In this document: positions 17,561 through 27,144 of the stretch, one piece after another
Layout of the letters: every line of letters starts with the position of its first letter
Position numbering within the stretch: position 1 is the stretch's first letter
Origin: Aquabacterium soli
GTDB taxonomy: Bacteria; Pseudomonadota; Gammaproteobacteria; Burkholderiales; Burkholderiaceae_C
Assembly: GCF_003933735.1 (NCBI RefSeq)
Contig: NZ_RSED01000006.1
Span: 62,001 to 126,000 of the forward strand
Length of the DNA: 64,000 nucleotides
Reading direction: 5' to 3'
Translations under genes and position numbers: made by a program
Notes under the pieces: model-generated
The model's input: the letters and a program-made list of their open reading frames with translations, nothing else
Database searches by the model: none
Told to the model about the DNA's origin: nothing

Positions 17561-20500
17561 ATGAGGTCTGGCGCTATCTTTGGTTTGACGGTTTCTCTGG
17601 CAAGGCGCCCTCTGCTGGCCTGTCTGCCAGGCCTCACGGCGCTCCTGTCCTGCCTGCCTGCGGCATACGCAGCCACCGTGGTGCAAAGCACCCCGCAGGG
17701 CGAGGTGACCCAGGTGCGTCAGGTCGTGGTCCGCTTCGACCAGGCCGTCGTGCCGCTCGGTGATCTGCGCCAGGATGCCCCCTACGGGCTTGAGTGCCAG
17801 GGCGCCGCGAGCAAAGGTGAAGGCCGCTGGATCAACGACCGACAATGGGTCTACGACTTCGAGCAAGACCTGGGGCCAGGCGTGCGCTGCCAGGCCAAGC
17901 CCCGCACCAACTGGCGCCCGGCGGTCTCGGCGGCTGGTACCTGGAACCAGCCCAAGGCCTTTGCCTTCCAGACTGGCGGGCCCGCGGTGGTTCGTGTGTC
18001 GCCGTCTGGTGGCGAGGTCGAGGAACAGCAGCACTGGCTGTTCACCCTCAACGGTCCGGCCTTGCCGGCCAGCCTCAAGGACAAGGCCTGGTGCGAAGTG
18101 GAAGGCGTGGGCGAACGCCTGCCGCTGGAGGTGGTCACCGGCGCACCGCGCGAGGCCGTGCTCAAGAGCCGCGGCCTCAAGACGGGCGATGAGCGCCAGT
18201 TGCTGGTGCGCTGCCAGCGCCCCTTGCCCAACCAGGCCGCGGTGCGGCTGGTGTGGGGTGCGGGCATTGCGGCCAAGTCATTGCCGCAGGCCGTGACACG
18301 CCAGGCCCAGCAGTTCGATTTCAACGTGCGGCCCGCCTTCGAGGTGGAGTTCAGCTGCGAGCGCGAGAAGGCCCAGGCGCCCTGCCTGCCATTGCGGCCG
18401 CTCACGGTGCGCTTCTCTGCGCCCGTGCCACGAGCCCTGGCCGAACAGGTGCGCATCGAGCGCGACGGCAGCGACGCGCTCAAGCCCTGGTTCGACAAGG
18501 ACGACAAGCGCGACACCGTCGAAGAACTCACCTTCAAGGCACCGCTGCCCGAAAACGCCAACCTGGCGGTGGTGCTGCCGGCCAAGCTCAAAGACACCGC
18601 CGACCGATCCGTGGCCAACGCCCATGCCTTCCCGATGGCCGTGCGCACAGGCGGGATGCCGCCACTGGCCAAGTTCGCCACGGCACCTTTCGGCGTGGTC
18701 GAGCTGGAAAGCGATCCCGGTCAGCCGCCCTTGCTGCCCATCACGGTGCGCCATGTCGAGGCCGACCTGGGCATCAAGACACTCGATGCCAGCAAGGCCG
18801 GCCTCAACGGCAAGAGCAAGACGCTCACGCAGGACATCGACATCCTGCGCTGGATCGCCAAGGTGCAAAAACACCACGAGACCTCCTTCAGCGCGAAGGA
18901 GCTCGGCCGCCCGGCATCGCAGTGGAAGGAATGGCGCATCGAGCGCGACGGCAACGGCCGCGAGATCCGCTACGAGACCGAACGCCGCATCGGCGCGCGC
19001 GAGCTGTCGCTGCTCAATGCGGAAAAACAGACGCAACCCCTGAAGCTGCCGCCCACCGATGCCAAGGACACCCGTCCGTTCGAGGTCGTCGGCATCCCCC
19101 TGCCCGGCCCTGGCTATCACGTGGTCGAGGTCGCATCGCCCCGGCTGGGTGCCTCCTTGCTGGCGCAGCCCGCCCCCATGTATGTGCGCACCGGTGTGCT
19201 GGTCAGCAACCTGGGCGTGCACTTCAAGCTGGGCCGCGAGAACAGCCTGGTGTGGGTGACCACGCTGGACAAGGCGCGTCCGGTGCCGGGCGCCGACGTG
19301 GCCATCAGCAATTGCCGCGGCGAGCCGCTGTGGAAAGGCCGCACCGATGCCCAAGGGCGTGCCGTGGTGAACCAGCCGCTGGCCGTCTCCCGCTATGAAG
19401 GTTGCCTGGTCGACAACGGCCTGTTCGTCTCGGCCCGCAAGGCCATCGATCAAGGGCCTTACAAGGGGCAGACGGACCTGGCCTTCGCGTTCACGGATTG
19501 GAACAAGGGCGTCGAGCCCTGGCGTTTCAACGTGCCGACCGCCTCGCCCGAGTACACCAACACGGCAGACGAGATGCGCGTGCACACCGTCACCGACCGC
19601 GCCCTGCTGCGCGCTGGCGAGACGGTGTCGATGAAGCATTTCGCACGCGTGGAGACCCGCCATGGCTTGGCCGCCCTGCCGCGCGAGCGCTGGCCCGCCA
19701 GCCTGCGCATCGTGCACACCGGCAGTGGCGACGAGATCACGCAGCCCCTGACCTGGCGCCCCAACGGCACCGCCCTGTCCACCTGGGCCATTCCCCAGGA
19801 TGCCAAGCTCGGTGTCTACGAGGTCTACCTGCGTGGCCAGGGCCCCGGCAGCCAGTACGGCACGCTTGCCGGACAGTTCCGCGTCGAAGAGTTCCGCCTG
19901 CCGCTGATCCAGGCCCGCGTGGCCGGCCCCAAGGACCTGCAGGTCTCGCCCGCCGAACTGCCGCTGTCCGTGCAGATGAGCTTTTTGTCGGGCGGTGGCT
20001 TTGGCGGTGCGCCCGGCCGTGTCAGCGCCCTGCTGCGCGAGCGCAATGTGCATTTCGCGCGGTATGACGAATTCAATTTCGAACCGCCCCGCGCGCCGCG
20101 CGACAACGCCCAGGCCAGCAACGACGATGACAACGGCGACGAGGGCGACCCTGGCCAGGCCGCAGGCGGCCGGCTGATCGCCGACAAGCTGCCGCTGGTG
20201 ACCGACCGCGAGGGCAATGCCCGCATCGTGCTGCCCAAGCTGCCGCCCACGCGCCGGCCCATGGCCGTGCAGGCCGAGCTCAGCTTCAACGACCCCAACG
20301 GCGAGGTGCAGACGGTGTCCACCGAGGTGGCGCTGTGGCCCAGCCAGGTGGTGCTGGGTTTGAAGACAGGCAGCTGGGCCAGCACCCGCGGCCAGGTCAA
20401 GTTCCAGGCCCTGGCGCTGGACACCACCGGCAAGCCGCTGCCCAAGCAGGACATCAAGGTCATCGCCCGCGTCAGCCAGCACCTGAGCACGCGCAAGCGC

Positions 20501-23500
20501 ATCGTCGGGGGCTTCTACAGCTACGACAACCGCACCGAGGTAAAGGACCTGGGCACCGTGTGCAGCGGCCAGACCGATGCCCGCGGCCTGCTGCTGTGCG
20601 AGGCCGAACTGGATTCCGCTGGCGAAGTGGAACTGGTCGCCCAGGCCAAGGACGCACGCGGCAACGCCGCCGAAGCCGCCACCACCGTGTGGGTCACGCG
20701 CCATGGCGAGCTGTGGTTCTCGCAGGACAACGACGACCGCATGGACGTGCTGCCCGAGAAGAAAAGCTACGAGCCCGGCGAGACCGCACGCCTGCAGGTG
20801 CGCATGCCCTACCGCGAGGCCACGGTGCTGGTCACGGTCGAGCGCGAAGGTGTGATCGACAGCCGGGTGCTGACGCTCAAGGGCGACGACCCGACCATTG
20901 AACTGCCCATCCCGAAAGCCACCAGCTGGGCGCCCAATGTGTTCGTCAGCGTGATGGCCTTGCGTGGCCGCGTGCACGAGGTGCCGTGGTACTCCTTCTT
21001 CACCTGGGGCTGGCGCAAGCCGCTGGCCTGGTGGGACGCCTACTGGAACGAGGGCCGCCAGTACCAGGCGCCCACCGCCATGGTCGACCTGTCGCGCCCC
21101 TCCTTCAAGCTGGGCGTGGCGCAGTTGCACATCGGCCGCGCACTGCATGAGCTCGATGTGGCTGTCACCCCCGACAAGCAGCGCTACAGCATCCGCCAGA
21201 CCGTGCGCACCAAGGTGCGTGTCACGCAAGGCGGCCAGCCCGTCCAAGGCGAAGTCGCTTTCGCCGCGGTCGACGAGGCCCTGCTGGCCCTGGCCGACAA
21301 CCCCTCCTGGAAGCTGCTCGACGGTCTGCTGCAGGACCGTGCCTGGGGCGTCCAGACCAGCACTGCGCAAAACGAGATCATCGGCCGGCGCCACTACGGC
21401 CGCAAGGCCATCGCCCCCGGCGGTGGTGGCGGCCACAGCGCCAGCCGCGAACTGTTCGACACCCTGCTGCTGTGGCGTGGCGATGTCGCGCTCGATGCCA
21501 ATGGCGAGGCCGTCATCGACGTGCCGCTCAACGACTCGCTCACCAGCTTCCGCCTGGTGGCCATCGCCCAAGGCCCCGGCCGCCTGAAGACCTCGCCGCC
21601 CCAGGAGGCCTTTGGCACGGGCAGTGCCAGCGTGCAGGTCAGCCAGGATCTGCGGATGCTGTCGGGCCTGCCGCCCCTGGTGCGCGAAGGCGACCGCTTC
21701 GACGCCCTCTTCACCTTGCGCAACACCACGGGCCAGCCCATGAAGGTGCGGGCAGAGCTCAAACCAGCCGAGGGCAACACCACGCCGCCGCCCACCGCAC
21801 AAGAGGTGGACGTGCCAGCGCAAGGCGCCCGCGAGATCCGCTGGACACTCACCGTGCCCGCCGGCATCACCGCGCTGCACTGGCAGGCCTCGGCCACCAC
21901 GGCTCGCCCGGGCGTGGCCGACCGCGTCACGCTGAAGCAGCAGGTGCAGCCCGCCGTGCCCGAGCGGATGTTGCAGGCCACGCTGCGCCAACTCGACGGC
22001 CCCTTGAGCCTGCCCGTGCAGCCCCCGGCCGATGGCCTCACGCTCCCGACACCCGAAGGCACCCGTGCCCGAGGCGGTGTGCGCATCGAGGTGCAGCCCA
22101 AGCTCACGGGCGCCCTGCCCGGCCTGCGTCGCTACTTCGAAACCTATCCCTTCGTGTGCCTGGAGCAGCAGACCTCCAAGGCCGTTGGCTTGAAGGATGC
22201 AGCCCTGTGGGACAGCGTGGCCAAGCGCCTGCCCACCTACCTCGACAGCGACGGCCTGGCCCTGTACTTCCCGCCATCCGCAGGCGATGCCCCCCGCGGC
22301 AACGACCGGCTCACCGCCTACCTGCTGGCCGCCACCCATGAAGCAGGGTTTGCGCTGCCCGACAAACCGCGTGAGCAGATGCTCGAAGGCCTCACCGCCT
22401 TCGTGCAGGGCCGCGTGATGCGCGAATCCTGGAGCCCCTCCGGCCGACCGCAGACTTTGAACCTGGCGGTGCGCAAGCTGGCGGCCATCGAAGCCCTGAG
22501 CCGCTATGGCCGCGCCGAGCCGCGCATGCTCGACAGCGTCACCATCGAACCTCAGATCTGGCCCACAGCGGCCTTGATCGACTGGCTGAACATCCTGCAG
22601 CGCCTGGACGGCATTCCCTCGCGCGACCAGCGCCTGGCCGAGGCCGAGAACACCCTGCGCGCCCGCCTGACCTATGCGGGCACCACGCTGAAGTTCTCCA
22701 CCGAGGCCGATGACTTCTGGTGGTGGCTGATGGACAGCGCCGACGCCAACGCCGCGCGCCTGATCCTGGCCGTGATCGACCGCCCGGGCTGGAAGGATGA
22801 GCTGCCCCGACTGGTGACCGGCAGCCTGGGCCGACAGCGCCAGGGCGCCTGGCTCACTACCACCGCCAACCTGTGGGGTTCTCTGGCGCTCGACAAGTTC
22901 TCGCAGCGCTTCGAGAACGTCCCCGTCACGGGCACCACCGTGACCCAGCTGGGCGGCGTCAGCCTGAGCCACAACTGGTCGGCCCAACCGCAAGGAGGTG
23001 GCCAGCGTCTGCCCTGGCCCGTCGTGCCGGCCAATCAGCGCGCGGCCATCACGCCGCTCACCGCACAGCAGCAAGGCACAGGCAAGCCCTGGCTCACCGT
23101 TCAGGCGCTCGCGGCCATCCCGCTCAAGGCCCCGCTCAGCGCGGGCTACCGCGTGCAGCGGCAGGTGTCCATCGTCGATGGCGATGAGCTCAAGCCTGTG
23201 CCTGCGGGGCCCCTGCCACGCGGCACGCTGCTGCGCGTGCGCCTGGTCGTTGATGCCCAGAGCGACATGACCTGGGTGGCCCTGAACGACCCCATCCCCG
23301 CCGGCAGCACCGTGATGGGAAGCGGCCTGGGCCGCGACTCCGCCCTGTCCACCCGGGGCGAGACCCAACAGGGCATCTGGCCCGCCTATGTCGAGCGCCG
23401 CTTCGATGCCTACCGCGCGTACTACGAATGGATGCCCAAGGGCCACCATGAGATCGACTACACCGTGCGCCTGAACAACCCGGGCAGCTTCCAGATGCCG

Positions 23501-23578
23501 CCCACGCGCATCGAGGCCTTGTACGCACCGGACAGCTTCGGCGAAGCGCCCAACGCCGTGGTGGAGGTCAAGCCGTGA
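17561..23578 (+). CDS. bacterial alpha-2-macroglobulin (YfhM type)
   Basis: A 2005-residue envelope protein that traps attacking proteases, acting with PBP1C to protect the periplasm. The thioester motif CLEQ is at residues 1533-1536 (YPFVCLEQQTSK), so the covalent trap is intact. An MG-type region with NSLVWVTTLDKARPVPGADV lies near residue 565, a bait-region neighbourhood near 1050, and the pre-thioester block LWRGDVALDANGEAVIDVPL near 1305. The N-terminus is a signal sequence containing two lipobox-like Cys sites (PLLAC and ALLSC) followed by a conventional AYA site, so lipidation is possible but unsure. GGGAG precedes ATG 17561. The stop overlaps pbpC as GTGA. It is longer than E. coli YfhM (about 1650). 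Confidence 0.93.
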   Translation: MRSGAIFGLTVSLARRPLLACLPGLTALLSCLPAAYAATVVQSTPQGEVTQVRQVVVRFDQAVVPLGDLRQDAPYGLECQGAASKGEGRWINDRQWVYDFEQDLGPGVRCQAKPRTNWRPAVSAAGTWNQPKAFAFQTGGPAVVRVSPSGGEVEEQQHWLFTLNGPALPASLKDKAWCEVEGVGERLPLEVVTGAPREAVLKSRGLKTGDERQLLVRCQRPLPNQAAVRLVWGAGIAAKSLPQAVTRQAQQFDFNVRPAFEVEFSCEREKAQAPCLPLRPLTVRFSAPVPRALAEQVRIERDGSDALKPWFDKDDKRDTVEELTFKAPLPENANLAVVLPAKLKDTADRSVANAHAFPMAVRTGGMPPLAKFATAPFGVVELESDPGQPPLLPITVRHVEADLGIKTLDASKAGLNGKSKTLTQDIDILRWIAKVQKHHETSFSAKELGRPASQWKEWRIERDGNGREIRYETERRIGARELSLLNAEKQTQPLKLPPTDAKDTRPFEVVGIPLPGPGYHVVEVASPRLGASLLAQPAPMYVRTGVLVSNLGVHFKLGRENSLVWVTTLDKARPVPGADVAISNCRGEPLWKGRTDAQGRAVVNQPLAVSRYEGCLVDNGLFVSARKAIDQGPYKGQTDLAFAFTDWNKGVEPWRFNVPTASPEYTNTADEMRVHTVTDRALLRAGETVSMKHFARVETRHGLAALPRERWPASLRIVHTGSGDEITQPLTWRPNGTALSTWAIPQDAKLGVYEVYLRGQGPGSQYGTLAGQFRVEEFRLPLIQARVAGPKDLQVSPAELPLSVQMSFLSGGGFGGAPGRVSALLRERNVHFARYDEFNFEPPRAPRDNAQASNDDDNGDEGDPGQAAGGRLIADKLPLVTDREGNARIVLPKLPPTRRPMAVQAELSFNDPNGEVQTVSTEVALWPSQVVLGLKTGSWASTRGQVKFQALALDTTGKPLPKQDIKVIARVSQHLSTRKRIVGGFYSYDNRTEVKDLGTVCSGQTDARGLLLCEAELDSAGEVELVAQAKDARGNAAEAATTVWVTRHGELWFSQDNDDRMDVLPEKKSYEPGETARLQVRMPYREATVLVTVEREGVIDSRVLTLKGDDPTIELPIPKATSWAPNVFVSVMALRGRVHEVPWYSFFTWGWRKPLAWWDAYWNEGRQYQAPTAMVDLSRPSFKLGVAQLHIGRALHELDVAVTPDKQRYSIRQTVRTKVRVTQGGQPVQGEVAFAAVDEALLALADNPSWKLLDGLLQDRAWGVQTSTAQNEIIGRRHYGRKAIAPGGGGGHSASRELFDTLLLWRGDVALDANGEAVIDVPLNDSLTSFRLVAIAQGPGRLKTSPPQEAFGTGSASVQVSQDLRMLSGLPPLVREGDRFDALFTLRNTTGQPMKVRAELKPAEGNTTPPPTAQEVDVPAQGAREIRWTLTVPAGITALHWQASATTARPGVADRVTLKQQVQPAVPERMLQATLRQLDGPLSLPVQPPADGLTLPTPEGTRARGGVRIEVQPKLTGALPGLRRYFETYPFVCLEQQTSKAVGLKDAALWDSVAKRLPTYLDSDGLALYFPPSAGDAPRGNDRLTAYLLAATHEAGFALPDKPREQMLEGLTAFVQGRVMRESWSPSGRPQTLNLAVRKLAAIEALSRYGRAEPRMLDSVTIEPQIWPTAALIDWLNILQRLDGIPSRDQRLAEAENTLRARLTYAGTTLKFSTEADDFWWWLMDSADANAARLILAVIDRPGWKDELPRLVTGSLGRQRQGAWLTTTANLWGSLALDKFSQRFENVPVTGTTVTQLGGVSLSHNWSAQPQGGGQRLPWPVVPANQRAAITPLTAQQQGTGKPWLTVQALAAIPLKAPLSAGYRVQRQVSIVDGDELKPVPAGPLPRGTLLRVRLVVDAQSDMTWVALNDPIPAGSTVMGSGLGRDSALSTRGETQQGIWPAYVERRFDAYRAYYEWMPKGHHEIDYTVRLNNPGSFQMPPTRIEALYAPDSFGEAPNAVVEVKP

Positions 23579-25779
23579 CACGGCGCCCCGCGGCGATCCT
23601 GTGGGCCGCCATGGCCCTGGGGTTCGCCACGACGGTGGTCCATGCCCTGCCCAGCTACCAGCAGGTCCGCCAGGCCTACACGCCCAGCGACCTGAGCCTG
23701 CTCGATCGCCATGGTCAGCCCCTGCAGACCGTGCGCGTTGACAACCGCGCGCGCCGCCTGTCCTGGGTCGGCCTGCAGGAGGTCTCGCCCGCCCTGCGCA
23801 TGGCCATCGTGCTGTCCGAAGACCAGCGCTTCTGGGCACACGGTGGTGTGGATTGGCGCGCCGTGGCCGCCAGCACCTGGGCCAATGCCTGGAACCAGCG
23901 CACGCGTGGGGCCTCCACCGTCACCATGCAGCTGGCCGGCCTGCTCGACAAGGCCCAGGCCCGCCCCGCCGATGGCCGCAGCATCACGGGCAAGCTCCGC
24001 CAGACCATGGGCGCCGCCACGCTGGAGCGCCAATGGCGCAAGAGCGACATCCTAGAGGCCTACCTCAACCTGGTGCCCTTCCGGGGCGAGCTGGTCGGCC
24101 TGCACGCCCTGTCGCTCACCCTGTTCGGCAAACACCCTTCGGGCCTGGATGCACAAGAGGCCGCCATCGCGGCTGCCCTGGTGCGCGGCCCCAATGCCGC
24201 GCCGGCCGTCGTCAGCCAGCGCGCCTGCCAGGTCTTGCGCCAGATGCAGCCAGGCCAAGGCTGTGCCGGCCTGGCCTTGTTCACCCAGGCCGCACTGCAG
24301 CGCAAGGGCGGCATGCCGCTGGGCGAGCAGGCGGCCCCTCATGCCGCTCGCCAGGTCCTGCAGGCCGCGCGTGAAGCGGGCCAGGGCAAAGGCGCCGCCG
24401 CACCGTGGCCCTCGGCGCTGCGCACCACGCTCGATGCCACCACACAGCGCCTGGCCACGCAGTTGCTCAAGCAGCAGTTGGCCGAACTGGGCCGCCGTGA
24501 TGTCGAGGATGGGGCCGTCATCGTTCTGGACAATGCCACGGGCGACGTGCTGGCCTGGGTCGGTTCGGCCGGCAGCCTGGCCTCCGCGCGCGAGGTCGAT
24601 GGCGTCATCGCACGGCGCCAGCCCGGCTCCACCCTCAAGCCCTTCATTTATGAGCTGGCTTTCGAGCGCCGCCTGCTCACACCGGCCAGCCTGCTCGACG
24701 ATTCACCCGTGCAGATGCCCACCACCAATGGCCTGTACACCCCGCAGAACTACGACCGCCAGTTCAAGGGCTGGGTCAGCACCCGGCACGCGCTGGGCAG
24801 CAGCCTGAACATCCCTGCCGTGCGTGCCGGCGCCATGCTGGGCGAACAGGCCGTGGCCCAGCGGTTCAACGCGCTGGGCCTGGCCTTGCGCGAGCCCGGC
24901 GGGTTCTACGGCCCAGGCCTGGCCCTGGGCAGCGCCGAAGTCACCCTGCGCGACCTGGCCAATGCCTACCGGGCGCTGGCGCAGGGCGGCGTGTGGTCGC
25001 CCGTCCGCTGGCTGCCCATCGACACGAAGGCCCGACCATCGGCAGCCCAGCCCCCCCGCCGCGTCATGCAGCCCCAGGCCGTCTACCTCGTCACCCACAT
25101 CCTGGCAGACAACAGCGCCCGGGCCGCCACCTTCGGCCTGGACAGCCAGCTCGCCACACGCGGCTTTGCCGCCGTCAAGACCGGCACCAGCAAGGACATG
25201 CGCGACAACTGGTGCCTGGGCTACAGCGACCGCTACACCGTCGGCGTGTGGATCGGCAACGCCAGCGGCGCGCCCATGCAGGCTGTCAGCGGCACCACCG
25301 GCGCCGCGCCCGTGTGGTCACGCCTGATGGCCGAATTGCACCGGGGCACGCCCTCGCGTCCGCCCACGCCGCCCGCGGGGGTGATCGAGCAGCCCGTCCG
25401 TTTTGCGGGTTGGGCGCAGGCCGAACCCGCACGCGATGAATGGTTCATCGCAGGTACCCAACAGGCCGTATGGCAGGTGCAGCCGCCGCCGGTCCTCCGG
25501 GTCATCCGCAATCCGCAGGACAGCGCCATCTACGCCCTGGATCCCGACATCCCGCCCAACGTACAGCGCCTGAGCTTTGAAACAGGCACGGTCCTGGGCC
25601 GCCGGCACAGCTGGTGGCTTGATGGCAAGCGATTGCGTACCACTTCGGCTGGCAGCCCACAGCCCTGGCTGCCCTGGCCTGGCCGCCACACCCTGGAACT
25701 GCGCGAAGGCAACACGGTGATCGATCGAGTTCGATTCGAGGTGCGGGGCGCCGCGCCCCGGCGCCAGGCGGCCTCCTGA
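23575..25779 (+). CDS. pbpC: penicillin-binding protein 1C
   Basis: A 734-residue bifunctional peptidoglycan synthase with one N-terminal membrane anchor. The GT51 glycosyltransferase motif EDQRFWAHGG carries catalytic Glu82. The transpeptidase domain has Ser352 in GSTLK, the SSLN motif and KTGTS starting at Lys535. A C-terminal beta-rich tail of about 95 residues fits the BiPBP_C domain of PBP1C. Start GTG 23575 overlaps the macroglobulin stop and follows GGAGGT. Pairing pbpC with an alpha-2-macroglobulin gene is widespread and suggests joint repair after protease or envelope attack. Confidence 0.95.
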   Translation: MTRRPAAILWAAMALGFATTVVHALPSYQQVRQAYTPSDLSLLDRHGQPLQTVRVDNRARRLSWVGLQEVSPALRMAIVLSEDQRFWAHGGVDWRAVAASTWANAWNQRTRGASTVTMQLAGLLDKAQARPADGRSITGKLRQTMGAATLERQWRKSDILEAYLNLVPFRGELVGLHALSLTLFGKHPSGLDAQEAAIAAALVRGPNAAPAVVSQRACQVLRQMQPGQGCAGLALFTQAALQRKGGMPLGEQAAPHAARQVLQAAREAGQGKGAAAPWPSALRTTLDATTQRLATQLLKQQLAELGRRDVEDGAVIVLDNATGDVLAWVGSAGSLASAREVDGVIARRQPGSTLKPFIYELAFERRLLTPASLLDDSPVQMPTTNGLYTPQNYDRQFKGWVSTRHALGSSLNIPAVRAGAMLGEQAVAQRFNALGLALREPGGFYGPGLALGSAEVTLRDLANAYRALAQGGVWSPVRWLPIDTKARPSAAQPPRRVMQPQAVYLVTHILADNSARAATFGLDSQLATRGFAAVKTGTSKDMRDNWCLGYSDRYTVGVWIGNASGAPMQAVSGTTGAAPVWSRLMAELHRGTPSRPPTPPAGVIEQPVRFAGWAQAEPARDEWFIAGTQQAVWQVQPPPVLRVIRNPQDSAIYALDPDIPPNVQRLSFETGTVLGRRHSWWLDGKRLRTTSAGSPQPWLPWPGRHTLELREGNTVIDRVRFEVRGAAPRRQAAS

Positions 25780-25841
25780 GCCTGGGCCAAGGCGGCGCCA
25801 CACGGGCATACTGTGCGGCTTCTTTCTGAAAGACCCTGCAC

Positions 25842-27065
25842 ATGCCCAACGCTCCCCAGCTCACTGCGCCACAAGAACGCTGGCTGCTGTGGAGCCTGGC
25901 CGCCATCCAGTTCACGCACATCGTCGACTTCATGGTGATGATGCCGCTGGGCCCCCAACTCACCAGGCTCTTCCAGCTGACCGACGCGCAGTTCGGCGTG
26001 CTGGTGTCGGCCTACTCGCTGGCCGCGGGGGCTTCCGGTCTGCTGGCCTCGCTGGTGATCGACCGCTTTGACCGGCTCCGGGCATTGCTGGTGCTCTATG
26101 CCGGCTTTGCGGTCGCCACCCTGGCCTGCGGCCTGGCCGACACCTACGTCAACCTGATGCTGGCCCGTGTCGCGGCTGGCGTCTTCGGCGGGGTGCTCGG
26201 CGCCCTGGTCCAGACCATCGTGGGCGATGCCATCCCGTTCGAACGGCGAGGGGCGGCCATGGGCATCATCATGTCCGCTTTCTCGCTGTCCACGGTGGCC
26301 GGCGTGCCGGCTTCGCTGTGGATCGCCAGCCGGTGGGGCTGGCACCTGCCCTTCATCGTGATCGCGGTGGCTTCGGCGGCCGTGTGGATCGCCGTCTGGC
26401 GCACGGTGCCAGGCCTGCCGGGCCATGTTCATGCCTCAGGCACCAGCACCGCCATCGAACGCTTGCGCGGCGTGGTTGGCGACATCAATCACTGGCGCGC
26501 GTTCGCGCTGTCAGCCTTGATGGTGATGGGCAGCTTTTCCATCATCCCCTACATCACGATCTACACCACCATCAACCTCGGGCTGAAGCAGGAGCAGGTG
26601 CCCCTGATCTACCTGGTGGGGGGGGTGGCCACCTTCTTTACAGCACGCCTGTGGGGGCGGCTGTCAGACCGCTGGGGCAAGGCACAGACCTTCCGGGCCC
26701 TGTCCATCATTGCCGTGCTGCCCATGCTGGCCCTCACCCACCTCACCAGCCAATCGCTGTGGGTGCTGCTGCTCGTCACGACCAGCTTCTTCATCTTCGT
26801 GTCGGGGCGCATGGTGCCTGGCATGGCGCTGCTCACCGCAGCGCCGCCGCCCGCATTGCGGGGCGGCTTCATGAGTGTCAACAGCGCCTTGCAATCCGCT
26901 GCCATGGGCTTGGCGGCCTGGGTCGGAGGGGCGCTCATTTCGCGTTCCCCCACCGGCACAGTGGTGGGCTACGAGCGTACAGGGTGGTTGGCGCTGGCCA
27001 CCACCGTGGTGCTCGTGTGGGGTGTGGGCCGGTTGCGGTTGCACACCACGCCAGCCGCGCACTGA
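25842..27065 (+). CDS. MFS transporter
   Basis: A 407-residue inner-membrane transporter with 12 predicted helices. The motif A-like loop DRFDRLRALL between TM2 and TM3 and the second-half equivalent GRLSDRWGKAQTF place it in the major facilitator superfamily, probably among the drug:H+ or sugar-efflux 12-helix groups. An Asp in TM1 (HIVDFMVMMPLGPQL) is shared with AraJ-like exporters. The substrate is unknown. It begins 62 bp after pbpC and may be cotranscribed. Confidence 0.88.
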   Translation: MPNAPQLTAPQERWLLWSLAAIQFTHIVDFMVMMPLGPQLTRLFQLTDAQFGVLVSAYSLAAGASGLLASLVIDRFDRLRALLVLYAGFAVATLACGLADTYVNLMLARVAAGVFGGVLGALVQTIVGDAIPFERRGAAMGIIMSAFSLSTVAGVPASLWIASRWGWHLPFIVIAVASAAVWIAVWRTVPGLPGHVHASGTSTAIERLRGVVGDINHWRAFALSALMVMGSFSIIPYITIYTTINLGLKQEQVPLIYLVGGVATFFTARLWGRLSDRWGKAQTFRALSIIAVLPMLALTHLTSQSLWVLLLVTTSFFIFVSGRMVPGMALLTAAPPPALRGGFMSVNSALQSAAMGLAAWVGGALISRSPTGTVVGYERTGWLALATTVVLVWGVGRLRLHTTPAAH

Positions 27066-27080
27066 TCCGTGCACCAATGA

Positions 27081-27105
27081 AAAGAGCCGCACTGGGCGGC
27101 CCTTT
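27081..27105 (-). terminator. intrinsic terminator after the OmpW-like gene
   Basis: On the - strand a 7-bp stem with one G-U pair (GGGCCGC/GCGGCTC, 5-nt loop) is followed by TTTTC. It lies about 40 nt after the OmpW-like stop codon and between two convergent genes. Confidence 0.6.
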
Positions 27106-27144
27106 GAATGCATGAGCCACTCAGCTCATGGCAGCACACACAGG

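Noticed and set aside
18278..23839. An open frame of 1853 codons antisense to the alpha-2-macroglobulin gene.
   Set aside because: It is a GC-codon shadow: the third-position GC of the real gene removes stops on the other strand. Its translation is low-complexity Arg/Gly/Ala/His-rich, without domains, and the sense gene has a full family match.
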